DNA of 15,746 nucleotides, from NCBI GenBank assembly GCA_030593225.1, contig JAUVHP010000017.1, forward strand, positions 1-15,746. Direction: 5' to 3'. Shown here piece by piece: positions 5,150 through 12,190 of the stretch. Numbering within the stretch: position 1 is the stretch's first letter; each line of letters begins with the position of its first letter. The position numbers were made by a program, and so were the translations under genes. The notes below the pieces were generated by a model. It had not been told where the DNA came from. It saw only the letters and a list, made by a program, of their open reading frames with translations, and ran no database searches. The DNA is from an archaeon (GTDB lineage Archaea; Nanobdellota; Nanobdellia; Pacearchaeales; GW2011-AR1).

Positions 5150-7147
5150 ATGAAAAAGTTTAAATGTATTGCAATTCATGCGTCGAATGTCTGTGATATG
5201 GAACCACCATGCCCCTTTTGTTATAAAAAGAAAGGAGATATTAAACCAAATGAAAGTTTATTTTTGAGATTGCCTAAATATCTTAAAGAAATAACTAATC
5301 AAGTAGCATGCTTACCAGAAAGTGAAGAAATATGGAAATATGATAAAGGAATATTAAATCTAGAAAAGATTGGAAATTTAGAAATAGGAGATATTATATT
5401 TGGTGAAGGATGTTTTACAAAAGTTTTGAACATAGATAGAAAAACTAAAAATAAATTATATAAAATAAAAATTGAGAATGGTAGAAGTTTCTCTGCTACA
5501 GAAGAGCATATAATACCTACAAAAGATGGAGAAAAAAGAGTTGATAATCTAAAAGTTAAGGATAGACTAATTACTAATGATAAATTTGATTCAGATTTTG
5601 TAAAAAAAATTAATTTATCTAAATTTGGTAGGGTAGAAGGAAATAAAGTTATAAGAGAAAGATATTGTTATAGATTTCCAGTAGAAATATCAACAAAAGA
5701 TATTGGATTATTAGCTGGGTTTTATATTAGTGAAGGAGATTCAAGGTATTTTACATTTGGAGCAGATGAAAAAGAAATTGCTATAATGTGTTCTAAAAGA
5801 TTTAATGAATTTTTTAATTGTAATTCTAAAGTTTTATTTAATAAAAATACAAGTAGAGTCCAATATAGTAAGTTAATAGGGAGAAAAATATTCCGTGAAG
5901 AATTAAAACTTGGTTCTTCTTCAAGAAAAAAGGGTTTAGGGAAATGTTTATTTTTTGATATTGAAGGTCTGACAGAAGTTTTAGCAGGGGTTTTTGGAGG
6001 AGACGGGTGTGTAAGAATAAGAAATTTTGATGGTTCATCAAAAGATAAAAGAAAAGGGACAACAATGTCAGCAAATCTAAAAACTTCTAGTAAAAGATTA
6101 GCAAATGAAGTTAGATTAGCTTTAGAAACTCGTTTTGATTTAAAAGTTTCTATTGAAGAAGGTATGAATCAAGAAAGAGAACTTGAAGGTAGGATAATCA
6201 AAAAAAGTAATTATTATTCTGTTAATATAGCTGGAAATAAGCAACTATTAAAGATATTACCGATATTAAGATTTTGTAAAAATTATAAGAGATTAATAAA
6301 AGAGTTAAATAGAAATAAAGATGAAGACAGAATAAAGAAATTTACTAAATTACACACAGATAATAGAATTAAAAATATAGAAAAAATTTATGGTAAATTC
6401 AATGTTGTGGATATAACAGTAGATAAGCCTAATTTATATACATTAAGAGATAATATTTTAGTTCATAATTGCGGTGGTGGAGAAATTACTCTATTTCCTG
6501 AATTTGTTAAAAAGTTTGGTAAAGAATGTAAAAAACATAATCTTATCTTAAATATAACTTCAAACGGAAGACCATTAATGGAAATGTTGGATAATGATTT
6601 GAAAGAATTACTTCAAGAGATAACAATGATTAGCTTGAGCCATGATAATTATAAAATTAAAACAAAAAAAGATTTTAAAAACTACACACGCTTAGTTAAA
6701 AGGATTAAAAAAATAACAAAAACACAGGTTGGTTGTAATCTTTTAATAGATAAAAACCTTCTTGGTCAAAATGGTTTAAAGTTTAAAAAATTAGTTGATG
6801 ACTTGTTTGAATTAGGTATCCACCGAGTTTTTGCCCTTTGCCCAAAAAATATGAAATGCCCAGATATTTTAAAGGTTAAATTAATATATCAGTTTCTCAG
6901 TGTGAAGCACAAGCATTTCTATATTGATGATGCTACAAAAATGGTATTAACTGAGAACAAATATTCAGACTGGAAAGAACCTTGTCACAGAGGAGAGGGG
7001 CTTATCTCGATAGATGAAAACGGAGGGGTGTCCTCTTGTAGCTTCACTGAGCCATTCACATACATTAAAAAACCCCAAGATATTTTAAAAATAAAGATAC
7101 CTAAAAATGAGATGAATTGCCATAGTTGTCCGTTTTTGATAAGATAA
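5150..7147 (+). CDS. Radical SAM enzyme with a LAGLIDADG intein
   Basis: 665 residues; removing the intein (residues 54-440) leaves a 278-residue enzyme. N-extein: C15, C21 and C24 form CDMEPPCPFC, a CX5CX2C variant of the usual CX3CX2C motif for the SAM-binding 4Fe-4S cluster. C-extein: GGGEITLFPEF (442-452) is the GGE motif contacting SAM, followed by TIM-barrel-like segments (LILNITSNGRP, ITMISLSHDN, HRVFALCPKN). The C-terminus has C612, C630, C657 and C660, a twitch/SPASM-type auxiliary cluster set. Known family chemistry: reductive cleavage of SAM to a 5'-deoxyadenosyl radical; the substrate cannot be read from sequence. The start at 5150 has a weak TTAGGA and is not coupled to the gene upstream. 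No peptide precursor is evident next to it. Nucleobase or cofactor modification is possible but unproven. Confidence 0.85.
   Translation: MKKFKCIAIHASNVCDMEPPCPFCYKKKGDIKPNESLFLRLPKYLKEITNQVACLPESEEIWKYDKGILNLEKIGNLEIGDIIFGEGCFTKVLNIDRKTKNKLYKIKIENGRSFSATEEHIIPTKDGEKRVDNLKVKDRLITNDKFDSDFVKKINLSKFGRVEGNKVIRERYCYRFPVEISTKDIGLLAGFYISEGDSRYFTFGADEKEIAIMCSKRFNEFFNCNSKVLFNKNTSRVQYSKLIGRKIFREELKLGSSSRKKGLGKCLFFDIEGLTEVLAGVFGGDGCVRIRNFDGSSKDKRKGTTMSANLKTSSKRLANEVRLALETRFDLKVSIEEGMNQERELEGRIIKKSNYYSVNIAGNKQLLKILPILRFCKNYKRLIKELNRNKDEDRIKKFTKLHTDNRIKNIEKIYGKFNVVDITVDKPNLYTLRDNILVHNCGGGEITLFPEFVKKFGKECKKHNLILNITSNGRPLMEMLDNDLKELLQEITMISLSHDNYKIKTKKDFKNYTRLVKRIKKITKTQVGCNLLIDKNLLGQNGLKFKKLVDDLFELGIHRVFALCPKNMKCPDILKVKLIYQFLSVKHKHFYIDDATKMVLTENKYSDWKEPCHRGEGLISIDENGGVSSCSFTEPFTYIKKPQDILKIKIPKNEMNCHSCPFLIR
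5309..6469 (+). mobile_element. Intein with LAGLIDADG homing-endonuclease motifs (inside the radical SAM gene)
   Basis: 387 codons. It starts with Cys1 (host residue 54: CLPESEEIW), has block B with T-x-x-H (SATEEHIIPT), and ends with the splice block VVDITVDKPNLYTL and ILVHN followed by Cys+1. All key residues for protein splicing are present: Cys1, block-B His, penultimate His, terminal Asn and Cys+1. Two LAGLIDADG-type motifs are visible, LLAGFYISEGD (about residues 187-197) and LAGVFGGDG (278-286), with acidic residues kept (E195/D197 and D285), so the endonuclease may be active. It sits between Ala53 and the CGGGE of the SAM-contact motif, a typical conserved-site insertion. Confidence 0.92.
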
Positions 7148-7153
7148 ATTAAA

Positions 7154-7339
7154 ATGAAATTTAAAGGAACAGAAGTTATATTTTATGCTTGGATATTGAG
7201 TGGATTCACATTTCTAATAGCAGAACATACTCCAGTAAAGTGGCACTACTACATATGGTTTTTTAGCTTAGTAATACCATTCTTAGTTTGGCAAATAAGA
7301 GTATTAATAATTGATTTAATTAAAAGTATAAAAAAATAA
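7154..7339 (+). CDS. 61-residue two-helix membrane protein
   Basis: MKFKGTEVIFYAWILSGFTF starts the first membrane segment (residues 7-22); YYIWFFSLVIPFLVWQIRVL is the second (about 32-53), followed by a basic tail (IKSIKK). It begins 6 bases after the radical SAM stop with no clear Shine-Dalgarno site (AAATTAAAATG). No family recognised. It is one of several tiny membrane proteins in the window. Confidence 0.55.
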   Translation: MKFKGTEVIFYAWILSGFTFLIAEHTPVKWHYYIWFFSLVIPFLVWQIRVLIIDLIKSIKK

Positions 7340-7343
7340 TAAA

Positions 7344-7781
7344 ATGAATAAAAAAGAAAAATTAGATGAATTTAAGGGAAAATTGTATGCTCTACTTGAC
7401 GAATACGGATTTGTTGAATCTATTAAAATAAATTGGAAGGATAAAAAAATGGTTAAAGCAAAACAGGATGAAGCAGGAAAAAAAATAAAGAAATTAATAG
7501 AGGATTTAGAATGTGAGAAAATGAAGAAATTACAAATTTTGCAAGAGCGAAGAAAACAATCATTAATTCATTTAAAATTAACTGGTCAATTAGATGATTA
7601 TGTAAAAGAAATTAATCAACAAGACAAAGACTTCGTTAAGCAGTTGATAGAATATAATGATTTAAAAATAGAACTAGGAAATGAAAATGAACACTTAACA
7701 GAAGAAGAAAAAGAGACACATAGAAATTGTTGCATAGATATGAAGATGTTTATCAATGAACTCTCAGGGTTTGAAAAATGA
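7344..7781 (+). CDS. Hypothetical coiled-coil protein
   Basis: 145 residues, highly charged and almost entirely helical (MNKKEKLDEFKGKLYALLDE, AGKKIKKLIEDLECEKMKKL, LQERRKQSLIHLKLTG). It has four Cys at scattered positions but no CxxC pair; CC at about 128-129 is next to the C-terminal helix. The start lies 4 bases after the previous stop with no clear ribosome site; the end overlaps the zinc-finger gene (ATGA at 7778). Function unknown; a structural or scaffold role would be a guess. Confidence 0.6.
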   Translation: MNKKEKLDEFKGKLYALLDEYGFVESIKINWKDKKMVKAKQDEAGKKIKKLIEDLECEKMKKLQILQERRKQSLIHLKLTGQLDDYVKEINQQDKDFVKQLIEYNDLKIELGNENEHLTEEEKETHRNCCIDMKMFINELSGFEK

Positions 7782-8173
7782 AAGAAAAATTGTGTCCTAA
7801 CTGCTCTGAGTATATCAACAAATTAGGAATTAAAAAAGAAGAAATCCCTTATATTAAAAAAAGAGTTAATGAATTATTTTCAGACAAAGATGATAGGAAA
7901 TATTTTTTAAAAGAATTTACAGATTTATTAGATAAGCAAGATATAATGCACGATTTCATAAGTGAAGATTATGTAGCACATTATGATAAAATATCAAACG
8001 AATTAATGACAAAAAGAAATCAAAAATTTTGCCCATTTTGTAAAGAAGTAAAAGAGGATATGTCATCACATATAAAGAGTGAACATATCGAAGAAGTTAA
8101 GTCAGTATTGAAACATATAGAACAAGAGGAATACGAAAGATTAAAAAAAGAGATTACAGTAGATAATTTGTAA
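7778..8173 (+). CDS. Zinc-finger protein (CPNC plus C2H2 finger)
   Basis: 131 residues. The N-terminus MKEKLCPNCSEYI contains C6 and C9. Near the C-terminus, C85, C88, H98 and H103 in CPFCKEVKEDMSSHIKSEH form a C2H2 finger (CX2C-X9-H-X4-H), a type found in archaeal and viral DNA-binding or protein-interaction proteins. Between them lies an acidic helical region. It starts in an ATGA overlap. Its stop (8171-8173) is immediately followed by the first base of the tRNA, so the tRNA is probably processed from the same transcript. Confidence 0.65.
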   Translation: MKEKLCPNCSEYINKLGIKKEEIPYIKKRVNELFSDKDDRKYFLKEFTDLLDKQDIMHDFISEDYVAHYDKISNELMTKRNQKFCPFCKEVKEDMSSHIKSEHIEEVKSVLKHIEQEEYERLKKEITVDNL

Positions 8174-8246
8174 TGCTCGGTAGTATAGTCTGGTAGTACG
8201 CAGGATTCATGCTCCTGTAACGGGAGTTCAAATCTCCCCTGAGCAA
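8174..8246 (+). tRNA. tRNA with CAU anticodon (Met or Ile2)
   Basis: A full cloverleaf: acceptor TGCTCGG/CTGAGCA (8174-8180, 8239-8245), D stem GTAT/GTAC with GG in the loop, anticodon stem CAGGA/TCCTG with loop TTCATGC (anticodon CAT at 8208-8210), variable loop TAAC, T stem GGGAG/CTCCC with loop TTCAAAT, and discriminator A. No CCA is encoded, as is usual in archaea. It lacks the GGG/CCC anticodon stem of initiators, so it is an elongator Met or an Ile2 tRNA; ATA codons are extremely common here, which would favour Ile2. Position 37 is G, whereas ANN-reading tRNAs normally carry A37 for t6A. Confidence 0.93.
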
Positions 8247-8298
8247 TTATAATGGCTAAACGCTAACGGCTAAATTGGGAAAATATCCTTTTTTTGCT
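8247..8298 (+). other. Spacer after the tRNA, with a T-run that may end transcription
   Basis: It contains GGCTAAACGCTAACGGCTAA (8254-8273), a short repeated GGCTAA/CGCTAA pattern, then CC followed by seven T (8289-8295). In archaea, T-runs alone can terminate transcription, so this may end the upstream operon after the tRNA. No stem precedes the T-run. Confidence 0.35.
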
Positions 8299-8310
8299 TA
8301 TTTATATATG
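8299..8310 (+). promoter_or_regulatory. Archaeal-type TATA box promoter
   Basis: TATTTATATATG lies about 30-40 bases before the ATG at 8339. The usual archaeal spacing of about 25 bases from TATA to transcription start would put the start within some ten bases of the ATG, giving a leaderless or nearly leaderless mRNA; no Shine-Dalgarno motif is present upstream of that ATG. It follows the only clear intergenic gap in the left half, so it starts the second operon. Confidence 0.55.
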
Positions 8311-8338
8311 CCCTTGATTTTTTGTATCTGGAAATAAA

Positions 8339-9319
8339 ATGGAAAATAATTTAAAAGAATTTGAAGACATAAAACCTGAAGAAAATAAATGCACATATAA
8401 CCATAAAGATAAAGAGATAATTAGGAAGAGTATTTTATCTATGCTAAAACCTGATTGTAACATAGTATTACTAGAAAGCCCTTATTGTATTATGTTAAAA
8501 AAACTTATTAAAAAAGGTTTCACTAAAATAAAAATACCTAATAATGAAGAATTTGAAGATTTTACAGAAGAATATAAAAATTATGTTTATCCTTTTAATC
8601 TTGGTAGTTTTTTAGGTAATTTTAACTTTGAAGAAAAATTAGATTTAGTTTGGGCAGATTTTTGTTCTACTTGGGAAAGTACAAAAGAACAATTAATACC
8701 TTTATTTGAAAGAGAATTATTTAATGATAATTCTACATTAATTATAACAAATTCTTTAAGAGCTAGTAAGAATAATTATGTTTCTGAAGTATTATTATAT
8801 TTAAACAAAATAAGTGAATATTCTGGGTATACAATAAATATTATGGGAGATACATCTACTTGTGGGAATGGAATGTTTAGTATTTTTTTAAAGATAAATT
8901 ATTCAAATAAACCTAGATGTCCAAAATGTTTTAGTTCAAATGTAAAAAAAAGAGGTTTTAGATATACAAAATTTGAGGTAACTCAAAGACATCAATGTAA
9001 ATTATGTGATTTTAGATTTAGTATAGATGCTAATAGGTTACATACTCCTAAAAATATAAGAAAGTTTATTTATAATAAATTAAAGGAAGAAAAAAGTTCA
9101 AGACAAATAAGTAGAGAAATTAAAGAAAAATTTGATGTTTATGTTTCACATAATACTGTTCTTCGTTGTTTAAAAGATAGTGAAAGATATTTAGGTAAAA
9201 AGATAACACCAAAAAAAGTAAAGAAAAAAATATGGATTAAACCACACAAAATTAATACAAATGGTAATATTAAAAATAAAGAAGGATACTTTGTTAAAAA
9301 GGAGATACTGACAATATGA
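8339..9319 (+). CDS. Methyltransferase-like domain fused to transposase-type zinc ribbon and HTH
   Basis: 326 residues. Residues 40-190 follow a class I methyltransferase (Rossmann) strand/helix order: NIVLLESP, CIMLKKLIKKGF, TKIKIPN, then LDLVWADFCSTW, STLIITNSLRA and late strands YTINIMG and FSIFLKINY. The glycine-rich SAM loop is not conserved, as in some viral relatives, so activity is uncertain. Residues 194-223 form a zinc ribbon (C194, C197, C220, C223) of the kind found at the start of IS1-like transposases. Residues 239-282 look like an HTH (KNIRKFIYNKLKEE, SSRQISREIKEK, VSHNTVLRCLKDSERYL), then a basic tail. No DDE or DNA-methylation NPPY/DPPY motif is seen. First gene after the promoter; it overlaps the next gene by 4 bases. 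A DNA-targeted modifier or regulator is the best guess. Confidence 0.6.
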   Translation: MENNLKEFEDIKPEENKCTYNHKDKEIIRKSILSMLKPDCNIVLLESPYCIMLKKLIKKGFTKIKIPNNEEFEDFTEEYKNYVYPFNLGSFLGNFNFEEKLDLVWADFCSTWESTKEQLIPLFERELFNDNSTLIITNSLRASKNNYVSEVLLYLNKISEYSGYTINIMGDTSTCGNGMFSIFLKINYSNKPRCPKCFSSNVKKRGFRYTKFEVTQRHQCKLCDFRFSIDANRLHTPKNIRKFIYNKLKEEKSSRQISREIKEKFDVYVSHNTVLRCLKDSERYLGKKITPKKVKKKIWIKPHKINTNGNIKNKEGYFVKKEILTI

Positions 9320-10032
9320 AGAAAAAATGTATAATTTGTAAATGTTTTATTGGCAATGATAGGACAAATAAAGCTAAAACCTGTTGTCAATCTTGTGCCG
9401 GAAAACTAGCTTGGATTACAATCAGAGAAAAAATGATATTTCCATCATGTAGTGAGATGGTCTTCAAGTTACAAGGTAGTTTAGATGACATAAAGAAAGA
9501 AGTTAATAAAATGCTTGATGCAATTATAAAAGAAAAAGCAGAATATGGTGGAGATATAGGGGAAAATAAGTATAATAAATTAAGAGAAAGGATAAAAAAT
9601 ATAACTAATTTAGAAGATTTTGAAAAGATTGTCTTTGAATTCACCTGTAATTATGCTACACATTTTAAGAAAAAAGAAAATGATTTGTTAGTAGCAACTT
9701 GTAATAATACTGATTGGGAAAAAAGTGGAGTTAAATTCAAATCCGTTGGTGGTGAAGAATGTAATGAATACCATGAAGTGTCACAGAAAGAGTATTATGA
9801 TGTAGTAATTAATGTAGATGGAAATATTGTTGCAAAAGATGAATTTGGGGATAATAAAGAGGAATTAATTTTCATTAAAGATAATAGTTTATATATAAAA
9901 GATAGTGGCAGTGTTGATATAATAAGAAGAGGAGAAAGATTATATTATAGTCATGACAATAGTTTAATTGAAATTGAAAGGATTACAGATAAAGAATTAA
10001 TAAATAAATTGGGGGTTTTGGCTAAATTATGA
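9316..10032 (+). CDS. Zinc-finger protein with beta-rich C-terminal domain
   Basis: 238 residues. The N-terminus has C5, C8, C10, C23, C24 and C27 (MKKKCIICKCFIGN then KTCCQSCAGK), a zinc finger of the 'CIxC...CSxxCAGK' type common in phage and archaeal proteins. Residues 45-115 are helical (SLDDIKKEVNKMLDAIIKEK). Residues 150-238 are beta-rich with repeated short strands (YYDVVINVDGNIVAKDEFGD, LIFIKDNSLYIKD). It starts in an ATGA overlap with the methyltransferase-like gene and is probably co-translated with it. No specific function known. Confidence 0.6.
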   Translation: MKKKCIICKCFIGNDRTNKAKTCCQSCAGKLAWITIREKMIFPSCSEMVFKLQGSLDDIKKEVNKMLDAIIKEKAEYGGDIGENKYNKLRERIKNITNLEDFEKIVFEFTCNYATHFKKKENDLLVATCNNTDWEKSGVKFKSVGGEECNEYHEVSQKEYYDVVINVDGNIVAKDEFGDNKEELIFIKDNSLYIKDSGSVDIIRRGERLYYSHDNSLIEIERITDKELINKLGVLAKL

Positions 10033-10103
10033 TGACAAGAAATAATCTAAAAACAAAATGTGATGAATGTGGGAGTTATGATTTAATAGGAGAGGAATTA
10101 TAA
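10029..10103 (+). CDS. 24-residue zinc-knuckle mini-ORF
   Basis: MMTRNNLKTKCDECGSYDLI plus GEEL. The start overlaps the previous stop (ATGATGA) and the end lies 3 bases before the next ATG. It has one CxxCGSxDLI knuckle, the usual first half of a zinc ribbon, with no second CxxC. It could be a real micro-protein, a decayed zinc ribbon, or only a bridge keeping ribosomes on the message; its GGAGAGG (10089-10095) serves the next gene. Confidence 0.4.
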   Translation: MMTRNNLKTKCDECGSYDLIGEEL

Positions 10104-10106
10104 AAA

Positions 10107-10685
10107 ATGAAAGAAAAATGTAATTGTAAAATGTGTGTGGTTGTTTTGGTATTTGTAATGTTTGCTGGATTAATATTATTTATTGATGGAATACATGATT
10201 TATATATTTTCTGCCATCCAGAAGGTACTGATAGAGGAACTTGGGAAAATATTCATGGCTCAAATTTAGATATGGCTAATACAATATATCCCATAATATC
10301 TGAGGTCTGTGGACTTCTATGCACGTTTGAGAGAATAAATGATACTTTATGGATGCAAAGTGGAACTTTGATTTATAAAAGAGAAAAAAGTTGGAATTGC
10401 ATATCTGGTGAAAAAAATGAATATTATTGTCGTTGTTATGATTGGGGAACTCAAGATAAGGAATGGGGATTAAATTTAGGTTTTGAGGAAGATGGAAGAT
10501 ATAATATAATTTTAGAAGATAAACCATTATCAGAAATTTTTGGTGAAGAGGTTTATTCTTGCACAAATGAAGATAACTTACTTATACCTTACTACAATAA
10601 AGAGGTTGCTAGTGCCAATATAGGAGACACGATAAAATTGTGTTATAATGGTGATGATTGTTCTGGGTTTAAAAAGATAAAATGA
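10107..10685 (+). CDS. Membrane-anchored, Cys-rich extracytoplasmic protein
   Basis: 192 residues. The short cytoplasmic part MKEKCNCKMC is followed by one membrane segment (residues 11-29, VVVLVFVMFAGLILFIDGI). The rest is predicted outside, with nine Cys (36, 68, 72, 98, 108, 110, 152, 179, 185) and many aromatic residues (HPEGTDRGTWENIHGS, YYCRCYDWGTQDKEWGLNLG). Several Cys outside the membrane suggest disulfide bonds. The end GDTIKLCYNGDDCSGFKKIK has the look of a small beta-domain. The start has GGAGAGG 11-17 bases upstream. A surface or exclusion role is conceivable but not shown. Confidence 0.6.
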   Translation: MKEKCNCKMCVVVLVFVMFAGLILFIDGIHDLYIFCHPEGTDRGTWENIHGSNLDMANTIYPIISEVCGLLCTFERINDTLWMQSGTLIYKREKSWNCISGEKNEYYCRCYDWGTQDKEWGLNLGFEEDGRYNIILEDKPLSEIFGEEVYSCTNEDNLLIPYYNKEVASANIGDTIKLCYNGDDCSGFKKIK

Positions 10686-11344
10686 AAGAAAAAAGATTTA
10701 TTGAATGGGCAAAATTTGAGAAATTAGAAAGAAAATATAATGACTTGTGTCAAAAAAATAAAAAATTGAATAATGTTAATAAAAAATTTGAAAAACTTCC
10801 ACAAGCAGTTATTGATTGTAGAACTAATGATGGATTGTATCTACACAGAGCATACTCTGGTTCTAATGGTATAACATATCTCAAAAGTACTAGGGTAAGA
10901 AAAAATCATTGTGATTGTTGTGGAAAAAGAAGAAAAACAACAGCACATCATTTAATACCAAAAAGATTAAAATCAATTAATAGAGAACTTGCTCAAGTTA
11001 GAATAAGAGTTTGTGACGAATGTGAATCAAAGATCCATCCTGAAAATGGATATTCAGAATCATTTATCTTAAGAAAAAAAGATAAAGAAGTTAGATACCT
11101 CAAAGCAAGGTTAAACAAGAAAGTTAAAACATTAAGATTAAGATTAAATAAGTTTTTTGATGATAGATTTAAAGAATTAAAAGTTGATGGCAAAGGATTT
11201 ATTGAAGAATTAAAATTAAAAGGACAGAAAAATAAAATATCTCACGCAGTTAAACAATTAGGTGGTAGATTAAGAGAAGTAAAATATCTAAGAAATAAAT
11301 TTAATAATGAACTAACACAATATTTTAGAAAATATGAATACTAA
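10682..11344 (+). CDS. HNH endonuclease-like protein with coiled-coil flanks
   Basis: 220 residues. The core has CDCCGKRRKTTAHHLIPKRL (C77, C80, H89, H90, then IP) and VCDECESKIHPENGY (C111, C114, H119, N122), the treble-clef zinc/HNH arrangement seen in phage HNH endonucleases (HH-x-IP plus C-x-x-C...H). Both flanks are basic coiled coils (residues 10-40 and 130-215). Known role of the family: metal-dependent DNA nicking or cutting, in homing or packaging; which applies here is unclear. Unlike the HNH gene at 12191 it is intact. Starts in an ATGA overlap. Confidence 0.75.
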   Translation: MKEKRFIEWAKFEKLERKYNDLCQKNKKLNNVNKKFEKLPQAVIDCRTNDGLYLHRAYSGSNGITYLKSTRVRKNHCDCCGKRRKTTAHHLIPKRLKSINRELAQVRIRVCDECESKIHPENGYSESFILRKKDKEVRYLKARLNKKVKTLRLRLNKFFDDRFKELKVDGKGFIEELKLKGQKNKISHAVKQLGGRLREVKYLRNKFNNELTQYFRKYEY

Positions 11345-11571
11345 GATAACTAAAGCAATGATATTTTGGGGATTGATTAATTTCCCTATTATGATTATTG
11401 GATTTATTTATGGAATAAATACAGTCTGGTATTTTATGGGTGGATATGGTATATTAATAATAATTGGTTTATTTTTTTGCTAAGCGTGAAGATAAAGAAC
11501 GTCGTGAATTAAATCTTAAAGAAAAGATATTGGAAAAAATAAAATGGAAAAAAAAGAAAGATTTGAATTAA
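11334..11571 (+). pseudogene. Small membrane protein gene with a frameshift in a T-run
   Basis: The first frame (11334-11483) codes for 49 residues with two membrane segments (MIFWGLINFPIMIIGFIYGI and YGILIIIGLFF) and stops at TAA after GLFFC. Skipping one T in the seven-T run at 11472-11478 continues the protein as AKREDKERRELNLKEKILEK and a basic end (KIKWKKKKDLN), stopping at 11571. This is a natural cytosolic tail for a membrane protein. Either one T is extra (mutation or assembly error), or slippage makes both products. The start overlaps the HNH gene by 11 bases with no clear ribosome site. Confidence 0.5.
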
Positions 11572-11660
11572 ACTATTGTGAAAAGTGTATTCAAATGACA
11601 AATTGGGAAAATGGTGAATGTGCTAAATGTAAGATAAAAGATGAGCGAAAAGAAAAATGA
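11544..11660 (+). CDS. 38-residue zinc-ribbon protein
   Basis: MEKKERFELNYCEKCIQMTN, then WENGECAKCKIKDERKEK. C12, C15, C26 and C29 form CX2C-X10-CX2C, a minimal zinc ribbon. The start lies inside the possible extended tail of the upstream membrane gene; the stop overlaps the next start (ATGA at 11657). Small zinc ribbons like this often act as DNA-, RNA- or protein-binding adaptors in viruses; the target is unknown. Confidence 0.55.
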   Translation: MEKKERFELNYCEKCIQMTNWENGECAKCKIKDERKEK

Positions 11661-11887
11661 CAATAAAAAAAATGAAACAATTTAGAGAAATACAAGAACT
11701 AAGGGAATGGTATTGGGGAAAGTTTGCACATGATTTATATCGTGAATCTGAAGAAGAATTAATTAAAGAAGGAAGAGGACAATTATGGAGGAGATTTACT
11801 GGAATATTTACTGAAGAAGTAAAACAATTACAAGCTAAGAAATTTGATGAATTATTTGAAAAATTATTAAAGGATAAGAAAAAATGA
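11657..11887 (+). CDS. Hypothetical 76-residue helical protein
   Basis: MTIKKMKQFREIQELREWYW is followed by GKFAHDLYRESEEELIKEGR and a helical, Lys/Glu-rich end (FDELFEKLLKDKKK). No Cys and no membrane segment. ATGA overlaps lie on both sides (11657 and 11884). The aromatic cluster WYWGKF in the middle is the most distinctive part. No family recognised. Confidence 0.6.
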   Translation: MTIKKMKQFREIQELREWYWGKFAHDLYRESEEELIKEGRGQLWRRFTGIFTEEVKQLQAKKFDELFEKLLKDKKK

Positions 11888-12111
11888 AAAGTGAACAAAA
11901 ATTTATTTATATAATGATGGCAGTATTTGTTTTAGGAGTTTTATTGATAGCATTGGTTGGGATTTATAATAAAGGTAATCTTGAAGAAGAAGTTAGTTCT
12001 ATTAATGATTTAGATGATGTTAGCAAGTTTCTTGAAAAATGTAGAAATAAATTATTTTTAGATTGTGAGTCATTATTAGAGAGAGAACTTGCAAAAAATC
12101 TTCAGAGGTAA
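11884..12111 (+). CDS. Single-pass membrane protein
   Basis: 75 residues: a short basic N-terminus (MKSEQK), one membrane segment (residues 7-27, FIYIMMAVFVLGVLLIALVG), then an acidic soluble tail with two Cys (EKCRNKLFLDCESLLE, 10 residues apart) that could form a helical hairpin disulfide. It is the last gene before the promoter at 12161. Function unknown. Confidence 0.57.
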   Translation: MKSEQKFIYIMMAVFVLGVLLIALVGIYNKGNLEEEVSSINDLDDVSKFLEKCRNKLFLDCESLLERELAKNLQR

Positions 12112-12160
12112 AAGAATAAACAAATTATAATTCAAAACTATTTCCTATAATTATGAAAAG

Positions 12161-12170
12161 TTTTATAAAT
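12161..12170 (+). promoter_or_regulatory. Archaeal-type TATA box, leaderless start
   Basis: TTTTATAAAT is centred about 25 bases before the ATG at 12191, the usual archaeal TATA-to-start distance, so the mRNA should begin at or next to the ATG. There is no ribosome site upstream of this ATG. The 79-base gap 12112-12190 is otherwise empty. Confidence 0.55.
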
Positions 12171-12190
12171 GTTATGTTACTTCTTTTTAT

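Noticed and set aside
8254..8273. GGCTAAACGCTAACGGCTAA as an attachment site next to the tRNA
   Set aside because: No second copy of the tRNA 3' end or of this sequence was seen in the window and there is no integrase; too short to support.
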